Shown here piece by piece: positions 1 through 7,637 of a stretch of 40,368 nucleotides of DNA (positions are counted from its first letter, which is position 1; each line of letters begins with the position of its first letter). Made by a program: the position numbers and the translations under genes. The stretch comes from Aerococcus sp. UBA6277 (GTDB lineage Bacteria > Bacillota > Bacilli > Lactobacillales > Aerococcaceae). The stretch spans positions 61,700 to 102,067 of the forward strand of contig NZ_DJUR01000004.1 of the NCBI RefSeq assembly GCF_002440555.1, written 5' to 3'. A model generated the notes under the pieces. The model saw nothing but the letters and a program-made list of their open reading frames with translations, was not told where the DNA came from and ran no database searches.

Positions 1-49
1 CTGGTTTGTGGAGCCCGATTATCAAGGTGCGACACAAATACCAGCTTAA
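1..49 (+). CDS. C-terminal tail of a gene cut by the window edge
   Basis: Reading from base 2, an open frame of 15 codons runs to a TAA at 47-49 and would end in the residues VEPDYQGATQIPA. The gene itself lies outside the window and I cannot identify it. Support comes only from the context: the stop is followed about 10 bases later by a hairpin with a T-rich 3' arm, as expected at the end of a plus-strand transcript. Other frames here are also open for short stretches, so this is tentative. Confidence 0.35.
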   Translation, partial: WFVEPDYQGATQIPA

Positions 50-59
50 CCTAAATAGT

Positions 60-103
60 CACAAAAAAGTGCCCCTCAACATGAAGCAGGTACTTTTTTT
101 GTG
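60..103. terminator. Probable bidirectional terminator
   Basis: An A-rich arm at 60-73 (CACAAAAAAGTGCC) pairs with a T-rich arm at 89-103, with one bulge and a G-T wobble. It lies between the plus-strand gene tail ending at 49 and the minus-strand ORF ending at 115, so it could serve both converging transcripts. Confidence 0.5.
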
Positions 104-114
104 CGTACATTTTT

Positions 115-414
115 TTAGGACTGCCACATATTTATATCAGCTAGTCCAAAAACAAAGAAACATTCATCTTGTTGACAAATGCCCCCTTCTTCAAATTCTG
201 CGATAAAGTCTGAAAAACTTGCGCCCATTCGTGGTGACCCAAGGATTGAAATTCGTGTATTTTCAAATCCTGGTACCAGATTGTTGACCAAACCATCCTG
301 GGTTAAAATAGCGTAATTATTTTTCTTAATGACGGACCGGTTTTCAAGTAGTCCATCCCGGTAGCCTGTGTTGTTATTTTGTAGCCCATTTATATCCGCC
401 TCCAATGATTTCAT
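115..414 (-). CDS. Hypothetical 99-residue protein, possibly a truncated gene
   Basis: The ORF encodes 99 residues with no signal peptide or membrane segment. Its middle (a hydrophobic YAILTQDG segment, then [19 protein letters not shown]) has the feel of the C-terminal half of a SMI1/KNR4 (SUKH) type immunity protein, whose last helix often reads as 'SFxxFL'. That is a weak visual impression, not an identification. No convincing ribosome binding site precedes the ATG at 414, so this may be the 3' remnant of a longer gene. It ends next to a shared terminator and lies downstream of the azl genes but after their terminator. Confidence 0.3.
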   Translation of the reverse strand: MKSLEADINGLQNNNTGYRDGLLENRSVIKKNNYAILTQDGLVNNLVPGFENTRISILGSPRMGASFSDFIAEFEEGGICQQDECFFVFGLADINMWQS

Positions 415-478
415 TTGTGATTGACCACTTAGAGTGTAACCGCTTTAAAACAAAAGTGCCACATTAACACTCTACAAG

Positions 479-509
479 ATTAGTCAAAGGATTGTTCATT
501 TTGACTAAT
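479..509. repeat. 10-bp inverted repeat
   Basis: ATTAGTCAAA at 479-488 is the exact inverse of TTTGACTAAT at 500-509, with an 11-base loop. It lies between the azlD terminator and the hypothetical ORF ending at 115. No T-tract follows, so it may be an operator or a remnant; its function is unknown. Confidence 0.5.
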
Positions 510-518
510 TGAAGGCAG

Positions 519-551
519 TAAAAAAGACCATGGCTTTCGGGTCACGGTCTG
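519..551 (-). terminator. Terminator of the azlC-azlD transcript
   Basis: On the minus strand AGACCGTG pairs with CATGGTCT (one G-U) around a 10-base loop, followed by a run of T. It lies about 40 bases beyond the azlD stop. Confidence 0.75.
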
Positions 552-589
552 GGGCTAGCTTGAAATAGCTATGCTCTTATTCAATAAAA

Positions 590-901
590 TTATAAGAAAA
601 TGTATAAAATAGCGATAGTGCCGACACCTGCAATAATCGTCTTGATAATGTCTTTAAACCGGTAGGCGACAAACAAGGACACGAGTGCGGGTATCAGTTT
701 GATATTCTCCAGTAGGTTGAGATTGAAGTGGCTTTCCCAGAAAAATATGTCGGTAAAAATCATGGCAGTAAAAATGATAACGGGTAGGTAAGCCATTGTT
801 TTGTATACCATTGGAGAAATCTTGCTGTTACGCATAACGAGTGCGGGTACGACGCGCATGGCGGTGCACATTAAGCCGAGTGTTACTACGAATAATGTCA
901 T
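590..901 (-). CDS. azlD: AzlD-type small subunit of a branched-chain amino acid exporter
   Basis: This is a 103-residue, very hydrophobic protein with about four membrane segments, the usual size and shape of AzlD. The family forms a membrane complex with AzlC that exports branched-chain amino acids and their analogues. The ATG at 901 has a strong ribosome binding site (AGGAGGTG) and lies 10 bases after the azlC stop, so the two are co-translated. The family call rests on hydrophobicity, length and the adjacent azlC more than on a sequence motif. A terminator follows the gene. Confidence 0.85.
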   Translation of the reverse strand: MTLFVVTLGLMCTAMRVVPALVMRNSKISPMVYKTMAYLPVIIFTAMIFTDIFFWESHFNLNLLENIKLIPALVSLFVAYRFKDIIKTIIAGVGTIAILYIFL

Positions 902-911
902 GAAACACCTC

Positions 912-1622
912 CTATCCTACACGGTTATTTTTTTGACGTTGTAAGAAATAGAATACGATCGCTAAGGCGATGGTTGTTGCCATAATAATCACGTATGAAG
1001 ATTGGAAAATGGTCATCAGAATGACTGAGACCACACCGGTGAATAACATGGTGTTTAGCATCATGCGGTTATTTAGGTTAGGGACAAGAATGCCGATAAA
1101 CATAGCGACCATGACAAAGTTTGAAATGACATCAGGAATTTGAATGAAGGTTCCAAACAAGGCACCTGAAGCAGTAAATAGGATCCAGGAAAGCCATGTT
1201 GCAGTGGCGACGAATAAAGCATCGTTAATGGCCCATGGATTGTGTGGATTGTTATCCTGCAGTTTTAAAACATTGATGGCGTAAGATTCGTCGGCAGTCA
1301 TATAGCCTAGCCAAGCAACCTTATAATTAGGTGCTTGTTTCAAATAAGGGCCAAAAGAAATGCTATACAATGCCTGACGGGAACTTAATAGTAGGACTGA
1401 GATAAAGACTTCGACTACACCAGCATTTTGCGCAATCAAGGCTGCTGCCACAAATTGTGCGGAGCCCCCAAATACTAGACTGGACATCAGCACAACCTGC
1501 CACCAGGTTAATCCGGCATCAGCGAGTAACAACCCACAAGCCAAACCAACTGGTAGATAACCTACGATAATGGGGATTGATAGCTTGATTCGTTCGGACT
1601 TGGCGTCCACAGTTACTTCCAT
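912..1622 (-). CDS. azlC: AzlC-type large subunit of a branched-chain amino acid exporter
   Basis: The 236-residue protein has the AzlC/YgaZ pattern: an N-terminal IPIIVGYLPVGLACGLLLADAG segment, then the conserved FGGSAQFVAAAL stretch and SRQALYSISFGPYLK, with about six to seven membrane segments in all. AzlC is the permease subunit that pumps Leu, Ile, Val and analogues outward with AzlD. The start at 1622 follows GGGAGGGTG. It sits downstream of the ABC protein gene with a 62-base gap and could belong to the same transcript. The substrate is inferred from the family only. Confidence 0.9.
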   Translation of the reverse strand: MEVTVDAKSERIKLSIPIIVGYLPVGLACGLLLADAGLTWWQVVLMSSLVFGGSAQFVAAALIAQNAGVVEVFISVLLLSSRQALYSISFGPYLKQAPNYKVAWLGYMTADESYAINVLKLQDNNPHNPWAINDALFVATATWLSWILFTASGALFGTFIQIPDVISNFVMVAMFIGILVPNLNNRMMLNTMLFTGVVSVILMTIFQSSYVIIMATTIALAIVFYFLQRQKNNRVG

Positions 1623-1684
1623 AAATCACCCTCCCTTATGTTTATTTTTTTTCGTAATCCGCTAGCACCTGATTAGCAATTTAC

Positions 1685-3361
1685 CTAACGATTCACTTCT
1701 CTATGGTAATCCATGAATTTCTTGATGAAATTGTAAGGATCGATTAAGCCGATTTGACGGGCAAAAATATATAAATTTGATTCCCGTAAGAAGGCTCTCT
1801 GGATTAAACGATAATCCGTGGCGATTCTAATAGGTTGGGTGTCTGCGATTAATTCGCCCTCAGATAATACCCAAGCATGACGAGTAAATTCTAATACTAG
1901 GTCCGTGTTATGGGTGTTGATGATAATTGCAATTTCTTGTTCTTGGTTAATTTGATATAGATACTGCATGAATTCATTATAATGGTGGTAGTCTTGGCCT
2001 TCAGAAGGCTCGTCAATAATTAATAGTGACGGCTTGTTGATTAAGGCAGACGATAACATAATTCGTTTTTGTTGGCCAAAGGATAACTGCCCAATTCGTA
2101 GTTCAGCAGCATAAATCAAACCCGTTCGTTTTAAGGAATCTCGGATGACTTCTTCTGCTTCTTCCGCGGAGTAATTACAATTAGCGGCAATCCCATTTAG
2201 ATAGTCTTTCACAGTGAAATCCAGGATGGATTGGTCGATATTTTGTTGGATATAGACTGTTTCCTGCTTCATTTGACATAGGTAATCGTCAGTGACTACT
2301 TCACCTAACCAAGTCATCGTGCCCGAATCTGGGCGGATGTTTCCGTTCATCATTTGACCCAACGTGGACTTGCCTGACCCATTTTTCCCGACAATGGCAA
2401 TCATGTCACCCTTGAAAACTTGGGTGGAAATGTTGCGCAAGGTGGCCCGATCCCGCCATGGATAAGTGTAGGATACATTATCAAGGGTCAGAATGGATTG
2501 GTCACTACGTTTTTGGACGAAATTTGGTATGGTCATCAGCCAGGATTCAATGGTTCGTTTTAGGTCTGGACCATGTATATAATTGACATTTGATATGTTA
2601 CGGACCTTTTCTAAAGGATAGCCGGTATAGCGAATCGCCGATACATAGGCTGGCTCGCCAATACCTAAACTGTTCAAAATATTCCGTTTTAATAATTTCT
2701 CTGAATCCCCATCAAAAATAACCCGACCTTCGGAAAGGACAATGACGCGGTCAACTGGACGATATAAGACTTCTTCAATCCGGTAATCAACCATGACAAT
2801 CGTCGCGTCAGTATTATGGTGAATATCATCTACTAAATCGATGAAAATTTGCCCAGCACGGGGTGCTAAGTTCGCTAAAGGCTCATCAAAAATAAAGACG
2901 GATTGCTCATAGTTTACGTTATTAACAAAATTTTGAATGTCTCTTTGCCCTTCTGAAAGGCGCTCTATACTAGTATCCGCTTCGGTTGGGTGTTCAAGGA
3001 TACGGTGCTTTAATTCTTCCGAAAAATTAGGGATATAATCACTTGACCGCTTGCGCTTACCGTTTTCTTCTAGGGTTTGCTCCAAGTGATGGTCGACCGC
3101 GTCAGCCATAGCTGTTGCGTCCATAGTTTCCATTTCTAGGTCGAAATTGATAATCTCCCCTTCAATAGTCCCTTGAAATTCGTCGCTCGCTAATTTTCCG
3201 CGTAAGGCGCGTACTAGGGTGGATTTACCTGAGGCATTAGCCCCGATGATCAACACTTTTTCACCGCGATAGAATGTTAGATTGATATTTTTTAATGCCC
3301 GTCTACCTGCACCCTCATAGGTAAACGACATATTTTTAAATTGCATCCAAGGATTTGACAT
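1685..3361 (-). CDS. ABC protein with two fused ATPase domains (ModF/YlmA-like)
   Basis: The 558-residue cytoplasmic protein carries two complete ABC cassettes and no membrane segment. Cassette 1 has Walker A GANASGKST near residue 40, signature LSEGQRD and Walker B VFIFDEP. Cassette 2 has GKNGSGKST, signature LSFGQQKR and LLIIDEP. Twin-cassette proteins of this shape are annotated as ModF/PhrA or YlmA-like; no permease gene is adjacent, so a partner must be elsewhere or the protein may not energise transport. The first signature (LSEGQ instead of LSGGQ) is a tolerated variant. It follows murB by 72 bases on the same strand. The substrate cannot be read from the sequence. Confidence 0.8.
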   Translation of the reverse strand: MSNPWMQFKNMSFTYEGAGRRALKNINLTFYRGEKVLIIGANASGKSTLVRALRGKLASDEFQGTIEGEIINFDLEMETMDATAMADAVDHHLEQTLEENGKRKRSSDYIPNFSEELKHRILEHPTEADTSIERLSEGQRDIQNFVNNVNYEQSVFIFDEPLANLAPRAGQIFIDLVDDIHHNTDATIVMVDYRIEEVLYRPVDRVIVLSEGRVIFDGDSEKLLKRNILNSLGIGEPAYVSAIRYTGYPLEKVRNISNVNYIHGPDLKRTIESWLMTIPNFVQKRSDQSILTLDNVSYTYPWRDRATLRNISTQVFKGDMIAIVGKNGSGKSTLGQMMNGNIRPDSGTMTWLGEVVTDDYLCQMKQETVYIQQNIDQSILDFTVKDYLNGIAANCNYSAEEAEEVIRDSLKRTGLIYAAELRIGQLSFGQQKRIMLSSALINKPSLLIIDEPSEGQDYHHYNEFMQYLYQINQEQEIAIIINTHNTDLVLEFTRHAWVLSEGELIADTQPIRIATDYRLIQRAFLRESNLYIFARQIGLIDPYNFIKKFMDYHREVNR

Positions 3362-3433
3362 AAATCCATGCCCCTTTCAATAATATTTACGTGCGAATGG
3401 TTATATGAATCCTATCTAATAGCTGGTGAATCC

Positions 3434-4369
3434 CTAGTCGGCGAAAGCCGCGTCTACTGTATCGTATTTAGACCGTTTACCTAAAATACGCACTTCTGGT
3501 TCAAGGGCTACCTTATTCAGGTCCCAGATCACTTCTTGAATATGGTGGATCATGTTAATATAGTCAGTTGCTGTTGCACCACCCACGTTGATAATGAAAC
3601 CAGCATGTTTTTTCGAAATTTGTGCGCCACCAATAGTGTAGCCTTGTAATTTAGCTTCTTGGATAAGTTTTCCTGTAAAATGGCCTTCTGGTCGTTTGAA
3701 AACAGATCCGCATGATGGATACTCTAACGGTTGCTTGGATTCACGAAGGTAAGTCAACTCATCCATTTTAGCTAAGATTGACTTTAGGTCACCCTTTTTC
3801 AATTTAAAACGGGCTTCAACCACAATGTCGCCTGTTTCTTGTAGGTCAGAATGTCGGTAAGAAAGATTTAGGTCTTCGTTCTTCAAAGTGTACATGCGTC
3901 CGGCTTTTGTGACCACGTCCACTTCAACTAGGACTTCAGAAATTTCGCCGCCATAAGCACCTGCGTTCATGTATACCGCGCCACCAGTGGATCCTGGGAT
4001 ACCACAAGCGAATTCAAAACCAGTCAAGCCTTCAGCACCTGCCGAACGACTCACATCGATGATTTTAGAGCCAGCGCCAGCTTTAATGTGTGTACCGTCA
4101 ATTTGGATATAATCCATTTCAGTCAGCATCAAGACAACTCCTGACACACCTTCATCTGAAATGATTACGTTTGACGAATTACCAAGAACTAAAATTGGTT
4201 CGTGGGCTTTATTGGCAAAACGAACAAGTGCTTGGATTTCTTCTGGGGTCTCTGGGAAAATTAAAACATCCGCTGGTCCACCCGTTTTTGTATAAGTATA
4301 GTTATTTAATGGTTCGTTGAATTTTATCGTTGATTGGGGAAATGCCTTACGCAAATCGTTTAAAAACAT
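3434..4369 (-). CDS. murB: UDP-N-acetylenolpyruvoylglucosamine reductase MurB
   Basis: MurB reduces UDP-GlcNAc-enolpyruvate to UDP-MurNAc with NADPH and FAD, the second committed step of peptidoglycan synthesis. The 311-residue protein shows the FAD-binding motif GNSSNVIISDEGVSG, the segment GIPGSTGGAVYMNAGAYGGE, the proton-donor serine in YPSCGSVFKRP and the late catalytic Glu in ALEPEVRILG. This is the shorter type II layout typical of Firmicutes. The ATG at 4369 is preceded by AGGAAGGG. A C-terminal tail of about 15 residues extends beyond the usual end. The gene has its own promoter and a terminator-like hairpin in its leader. Confidence 0.96.
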   Translation of the reverse strand: MFLNDLRKAFPQSTIKFNEPLNNYTYTKTGGPADVLIFPETPEEIQALVRFANKAHEPILVLGNSSNVIISDEGVSGVVLMLTEMDYIQIDGTHIKAGAGSKIIDVSRSAGAEGLTGFEFACGIPGSTGGAVYMNAGAYGGEISEVLVEVDVVTKAGRMYTLKNEDLNLSYRHSDLQETGDIVVEARFKLKKGDLKSILAKMDELTYLRESKQPLEYPSCGSVFKRPEGHFTGKLIQEAKLQGYTIGGAQISKKHAGFIINVGGATATDYINMIHHIQEVIWDLNKVALEPEVRILGKRSKYDTVDAAFAD

Positions 4370-4407
4370 GGTAAATTACCCTTCCTGGTAATATATTTAG
4401 CAATAAT

Positions 4408-4429
4408 AAAAAAACAGCAAAAATTGCTG
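4408..4429 (-). terminator. Terminator-like hairpin in the murB leader
   Basis: On the minus strand CAGCAA pairs with TTGCTG around a three-base loop and is followed by seven T. It ends only about 38 bases before the murB start, leaving no room for a promoter plus ribosome binding site, so it must lie inside the murB 5' leader. The stem is short; it may be a partial attenuator. Confidence 0.5.
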
Positions 4430-4464
4430 ATAAACTGCTAGTTAAATCTAATTCATAATAACAC

Positions 4465-4493
4465 ATTTTAACGCATTTTTACATTGTGTTAAA
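4465..4493 (-). promoter_or_regulatory. Predicted murB promoter
   Basis: Minus-strand -35 TTTAAC (4488-4493) and -10 TAAAAT (4465-4470) are separated by 17 bases. It lies upstream of the leader hairpin and back to back with the promoter of the plus-strand gene at 4587. Confidence 0.55.
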
Positions 4494-4513
4494 GGGTTTG
4501 TGTGGCAGATTCG

Positions 4514-4542
4514 TTAACATTTTCTTAAAAACGTGTTATAGT
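4514..4542 (+). promoter_or_regulatory. Predicted promoter of the small membrane protein gene
   Basis: -35 TTAACA (4514-4519), a 17-base spacer and -10 TATAGT (4537-4542), with TG just before the -10. This is a near-consensus sigma-A promoter 45 bases before the start at 4587. Confidence 0.7.
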
Positions 4543-4586
4543 ATTATTCTAATTAGTGACAACTTGTCATACGAAAGGACCCCTCC

Positions 4587-4826
4587 ATGAATAAAATCAG
4601 ACAAAATGCCTTAATGATGCTCGCTCTAACCTTTATCTACGCGGGTTTGCAAATTGCCCGTCCTGCAGCGGATTTAGCTTGGACAAACATCTCACTATCA
4701 ATCATTATTCCAATTATTGCCATGATTTTCGCCTTTAATGAAAAAGACAATAAATGGCGTTGGTCCCTTGTAACAATTGAAGTCATTCTATTAATTGTAA
4801 TGATCGCTATGGCCATTCTAAAGTAG
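4587..4826 (+). CDS. Small three-helix membrane protein of unknown function
   Basis: The 79-residue protein has three hydrophobic segments (about residues 8-26, 34-48 and 59-78), with a charged EKDNKWRW loop between the second and third. I do not recognise the family. The gene looks real: strong promoter, ribosome binding site GAAAGGAC, ATG start, a terminator directly after the stop, and codon use like its neighbours. It is transcribed divergently from murB and is monocistronic. Small polytopic proteins of this type are often stress or envelope factors, but nothing here shows which. Confidence 0.75.
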   Translation: MNKIRQNALMMLALTFIYAGLQIARPAADLAWTNISLSIIIPIIAMIFAFNEKDNKWRWSLVTIEVILLIVMIAMAILK

Positions 4827-4837
4827 TATATGGATTT

Positions 4838-4872
4838 TAAAAGGTCGAGACTGAAATGGTCTCGACCTTTTT
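4838..4872. terminator. Bidirectional terminator
   Basis: GGTCGAGAC (4843-4851) pairs perfectly with GTCTCGACC (4859-4867), flanked by A-run and T-run so that it works in both directions. It lies between the converging small membrane protein gene and the acetyltransferase gene. Confidence 0.9.
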
Positions 4873-4886
4873 GCTATCCGGTACGC

Positions 4887-5426
4887 TTATGTTTGGTCTT
4901 GGTTTTCGACTGCTAAGCCCATCATGACTAAATCATGGAAGGCATTGTCATGATACATTCCTTTAGGGGTTACACCAATTTCTTCAAAACCAAATTTTTC
5001 ATACAAGCTAATGGCCCGCATATTATCTTTAGATACTTCTAAACGTAAGTAACGTAAGATATCATTTTCTGTTGCCCAGTCAATCATATCTTCCATCATG
5101 ACACGGGATAAACCCAGTCCCCAGAATCGACGTAGAATGGAAATGCCTAGTTCACCCATATGCGCCACTTTAGCGTGTTGTTCTGCTCCAATGCTTGCAA
5201 CACCAATAATATCATCCCCTAATCGTGCAATTAATACACGATTATTCAATACTTCTTGTAAAGATTTCAAATAACGCGTTTCTTGTTCTTGGTTAATTCC
5301 TAAACCTTCTTCACCGAATGAAAGGAAGTCAGTTTCGCTACCCACTTCCTTGTAGAAGTCTAATAAGGCTTTCGCATCTTTAGGCATAGCGTCCGCTAGC
5401 GTAATTTCTAATTGTTCTTTTTTCAT
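4887..5426 (-). CDS. GNAT-family N-acetyltransferase
   Basis: The 179-residue protein has the GNAT fold signatures: a central HMGELGISILRRFWGLGLSRVMME stretch, in which R-x-W-G-x-G is the acetyl-CoA pyrophosphate loop, then LRLEVSKDNMRAISLYEKFGFEEIG near the C-terminus. It transfers an acetyl group from acetyl-CoA to an unknown amine. It follows tsaE by 47 bases, where many Firmicutes place rimI. The sequence looks more like a general GNAT protein than RimI, so I do not assign it as the ribosomal-protein acetylase. The ATG at 5426 has AGAAGGATTG upstream. Confidence 0.85.
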   Translation of the reverse strand: MKKEQLEITLADAMPKDAKALLDFYKEVGSETDFLSFGEEGLGINQEQETRYLKSLQEVLNNRVLIARLGDDIIGVASIGAEQHAKVAHMGELGISILRRFWGLGLSRVMMEDMIDWATENDILRYLRLEVSKDNMRAISLYEKFGFEEIGVTPKGMYHDNAFHDLVMMGLAVENQDQT

Positions 5427-5473
5427 ATTGTCTCAATCCTTCTATGTGACTATTCGCAAAATTGGCTGTTAGC

Positions 5474-5941
5474 TTAAGTGAGGTCAGCCACTACCCCATC
5501 ATACAATGCTTGTCCACGCGGGCCTTCATAGGTTAAAGTTACCTCACGACTGGTTTCAGAAGTTGCAGTTAAGGTTATCCAAAGATAATCTTTAGGTAAA
5601 TCCTCGGCTACAAATTGAGGCCATTCGATAATGGTCACCCCATCGCCGTTAAGATAATCTTCTAAACCGACACTATCTGAGCCTGTTTCTTCTAATCGAT
5701 ACGCATCCATGTGGTATAAAGGGATGTCGTTGTCTTCATATTCACGAATAATCGTGTAAGTCGGGCTTTTAATGGCTTGATCAATACCTAAAGCCTTGGC
5801 AAAGTATTTGGTGAAAGTGGTTTTCCCCGCACCTAAATTTCCTTCCAAGCAAATAATGTCTCCTGCTTGCACTTGGTTGGCTAATTTTTGGGCAAAAGCA
5901 TCTGTATCAGCCTCACTCGCCCATTCAATTGTATAAGTCAT
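5474..5941 (-). CDS. tsaE: tRNA threonylcarbamoyladenosine ATPase TsaE
   Basis: TsaE is the P-loop ATPase that works with TsaB and TsaD to make t6A37 in ANN-decoding tRNAs. The 155-residue protein has Walker A GNLGAGKTTFTKYFAKALG near residue 35, the family motif SPTYTIIREYE, then LYHMDAYRLEETGSDSVGLEDYL and the late VTIIEWP motif, all characteristic. Start ATG at 5941 follows AGAAGGTGTC. It leads a two-gene unit with the acetyltransferase; tsaB and tsaD are not in the window. Confidence 0.96.
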   Translation of the reverse strand: MTYTIEWASEADTDAFAQKLANQVQAGDIICLEGNLGAGKTTFTKYFAKALGIDQAIKSPTYTIIREYEDNDIPLYHMDAYRLEETGSDSVGLEDYLNGDGVTIIEWPQFVAEDLPKDYLWITLTATSETSREVTLTYEGPRGQALYDGVVADLT

Positions 5942-6060
5942 ATGACACCTTCTCTCCCTTATAATATCTTCACTTACTTTACTAAAAAATCAAAAAGACT
6001 ACAAGATTCAAGCATTCTTTATTCATTTTTCAAAGCTGTTTCGGTGGTAATCTCACTTTT

Positions 6061-6345
6061 CTATTGATTAAATTTGAGACATGTTTTGACTGAAACCCAT
6101 CCTTTTGGCAAATTCTCCTTGTGACATATCCATGTCGTATTGGTCTTTTCTATTGCCTTTTAATAGATGACAGCGCCCAAACTATTTTTGATTTCTTTGA
6201 CACTACCTACCGTTTTTAATTCTCTGATTCTACGCATAAATATCATAACAAACTCATCACCGTGCACGTAGGTTGACTTTGCATGATTCGTCCACACCTT
6301 TTCAAGCAATGGATTTTTGTATCTTGATTCCACAATACTGCCCCA
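6061..6345 (-). pseudogene. Decayed HTH-type regulator remnant in a 550-base gene-free gap
   Basis: Two adjoining minus-strand reading frames look like parts of one protein. The first, about 6160-6345, reads ESRYKNPLLEKVW, then a segment ending KEIKNSLGAVIY, and stops. In another frame, just downstream at about 6063-6140, DMSQGEFAKRMGFSQNMSQ follows, which resembles the recognition part of an XRE-type helix-turn-helix. No start with a ribosome binding site was found and the frame is broken, so it is most likely a dead antitoxin- or regulator-like gene. The rest of 5942-6494 holds only the pta terminator. Confidence 0.4.
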
Positions 6346-6440
6346 TGCCTAAGTCATCATACCCCCATTATAAGACAACTCCCCCTAGAGATTGGAACAT
6401 TTTAACCTATTAGGTAAAAACCATTTCCTTCTTCATATGC

Positions 6441-6476
6441 AAAAAGAGAAACAGCAAAAAAAGCCATTCCTCTTTC
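6441..6476 (-). terminator. Terminator downstream of pta
   Basis: On the minus strand a 13-base arm ending GGAATGGC (complement of 6463-6475) pairs with an arm starting GCTGTTTC (complement of 6443-6455), with several G-U pairs, around a seven-T loop; more T follows. It starts about 20 bases after the pta stop. Confidence 0.6.
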
Positions 6477-6494
6477 AATATTGTTTTATTTACT

Positions 6495-7478
6495 TTAGTC
6501 TTCTAAGATGGCTTGGTTCGCTGTGATGATAGCTAATTTGTAAACATCTTCTTCTACACAACCACGTGAAAGGTCTGAAATAGGTTTCGCCATACCTTGT
6601 AAGATTGGGCCGATTGCTTCAAAGTTACCGAAACGTTGTGCAATCTTGTAGCCAATGTTACCTGATTGGATTTCTGGGAATACGAATACTGTTGCTTTAC
6701 CAGCAACGTTAGAATCTGGTGCTTTTTGTTTTGCTACTGCATCTACAAAAGCTGCATCAAATTGTAATTCACCGTCAATTTCAAATTGTGGTGCTTTTTC
6801 TTTCGCAAGACGGGTTGCTTCAGCAACTTTCTCTTGCTCTGGAGATTTTGCTGACCCTTTAGTTGAGAAGCTCAATAAAGCAACTTTTGGATCAATGTCA
6901 AACATCGCAGCTGTTTTAGCAGATTCAACGGCAATTTCAGCCAAACCTTCTGCATCTGGGTTGATGTTAATCGCACAGTCAGAGAATAAGTATTTCTCTT
7001 GGTCGCGACCACGCAACATGATGAAGGCACCTGATGTAGATTTAACGCCTGGTTTTGTTTTAATAATTTGTAAGGCTGGACGAACTGTGTCACCTGTAGA
7101 ATGACGGGCGCCTGATACTAAGGCATCACATAGACCTTGGTATACCAACATAGTACCGAAGTAGTTTTCGTCGCGTAAAATTTTACGTGCTTGTTCTTCA
7201 GTAGCCTTACCTCTACGGCGTTCGACAAAAGCTTCAACCATTTCGTCGAATGCCTCGTAGTTGTTTGGATCAATAACCTCAATGTTTTCGATATCAAAGC
7301 CACGATCATGGGCGATTGTTTTCAATTCTTCTGGTTTTCCTAATAAAACCGGTTCAAGAATTCTTTCAGCTTTCAAACGCACAACAGCTCCTAGAATACG
7401 TTCATCGTACCCCTCCGGGAAAACGACACGGACATTTTTATCTTGGATCTTGGCCTTTAAGCTATCAAACATATCCAT
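6495..7478 (-). CDS. pta: Phosphate acetyltransferase
   Basis: Pta interconverts acetyl-CoA and acetyl phosphate; with acetate kinase it yields ATP in mixed-acid fermentation. The 327-residue protein matches the short single-domain Pta of Firmicutes: RVVFPEGYDERILGAVVRL at the start, the LVSGARHSTGDTVRPALQII segment, SGAFIMLRGR, the ALLSFSTKGSAKSPE loop and the C-terminal FVFPEIQSGNIGYKIAQRFG. I chose the ATG at 7478, not the one at 7487, because AGGAGG lies nine bases upstream of it but only about one base before the other. The acetate kinase gene is not here. A promoter with a cre-like element lies upstream. Confidence 0.95.
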   Translation of the reverse strand: MDMFDSLKAKIQDKNVRVVFPEGYDERILGAVVRLKAERILEPVLLGKPEELKTIAHDRGFDIENIEVIDPNNYEAFDEMVEAFVERRRGKATEEQARKILRDENYFGTMLVYQGLCDALVSGARHSTGDTVRPALQIIKTKPGVKSTSGAFIMLRGRDQEKYLFSDCAININPDAEGLAEIAVESAKTAAMFDIDPKVALLSFSTKGSAKSPEQEKVAEATRLAKEKAPQFEIDGELQFDAAFVDAVAKQKAPDSNVAGKATVFVFPEIQSGNIGYKIAQRFGNFEAIGPILQGMAKPISDLSRGCVEEDVYKLAIITANQAILED

Positions 7479-7501
7479 TTTTAACATTCCTCCTCAGAAA
7501 T

Positions 7502-7550
7502 TTAAAACGCTTACTCTCTGTATTTTACACGATTCCAAAAAATTTGTCAT
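7502..7550 (-). promoter_or_regulatory. pta promoter with a cre-like site
   Basis: Minus-strand -35 ATGACA (7545-7550) and -10 TAAAAT (7522-7527) are 17 bases apart. Just downstream, TTAAAACGCTTACT (7502-7515, plus strand) matches the CcpA consensus TGWAANCGNTNWCA except at two positions. Control of pta by CcpA is known in Firmicutes; the match here is imperfect. Confidence 0.45.
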
Positions 7551-7637
7551 AACAAATACTGCAAAGATGTGCTGACATTAAATAGCAGACGCTCAGTCAA
7601 TTATTCGTCTAATTTTTGAACGAGAAATTTGTCTATT

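Noticed and set aside
6..206. 66-codon plus-strand ORF at the left edge
   Set aside because: It runs through the terminator hairpin and has no ribosome binding site; the frame one base off gives a more plausible gene tail.
6655..7104. 149-codon plus-strand ORF within pta
   Set aside because: It is antisense to a certain gene and its sequence is low in pattern and rich in Ser/Ala; a shadow of pta codon bias.
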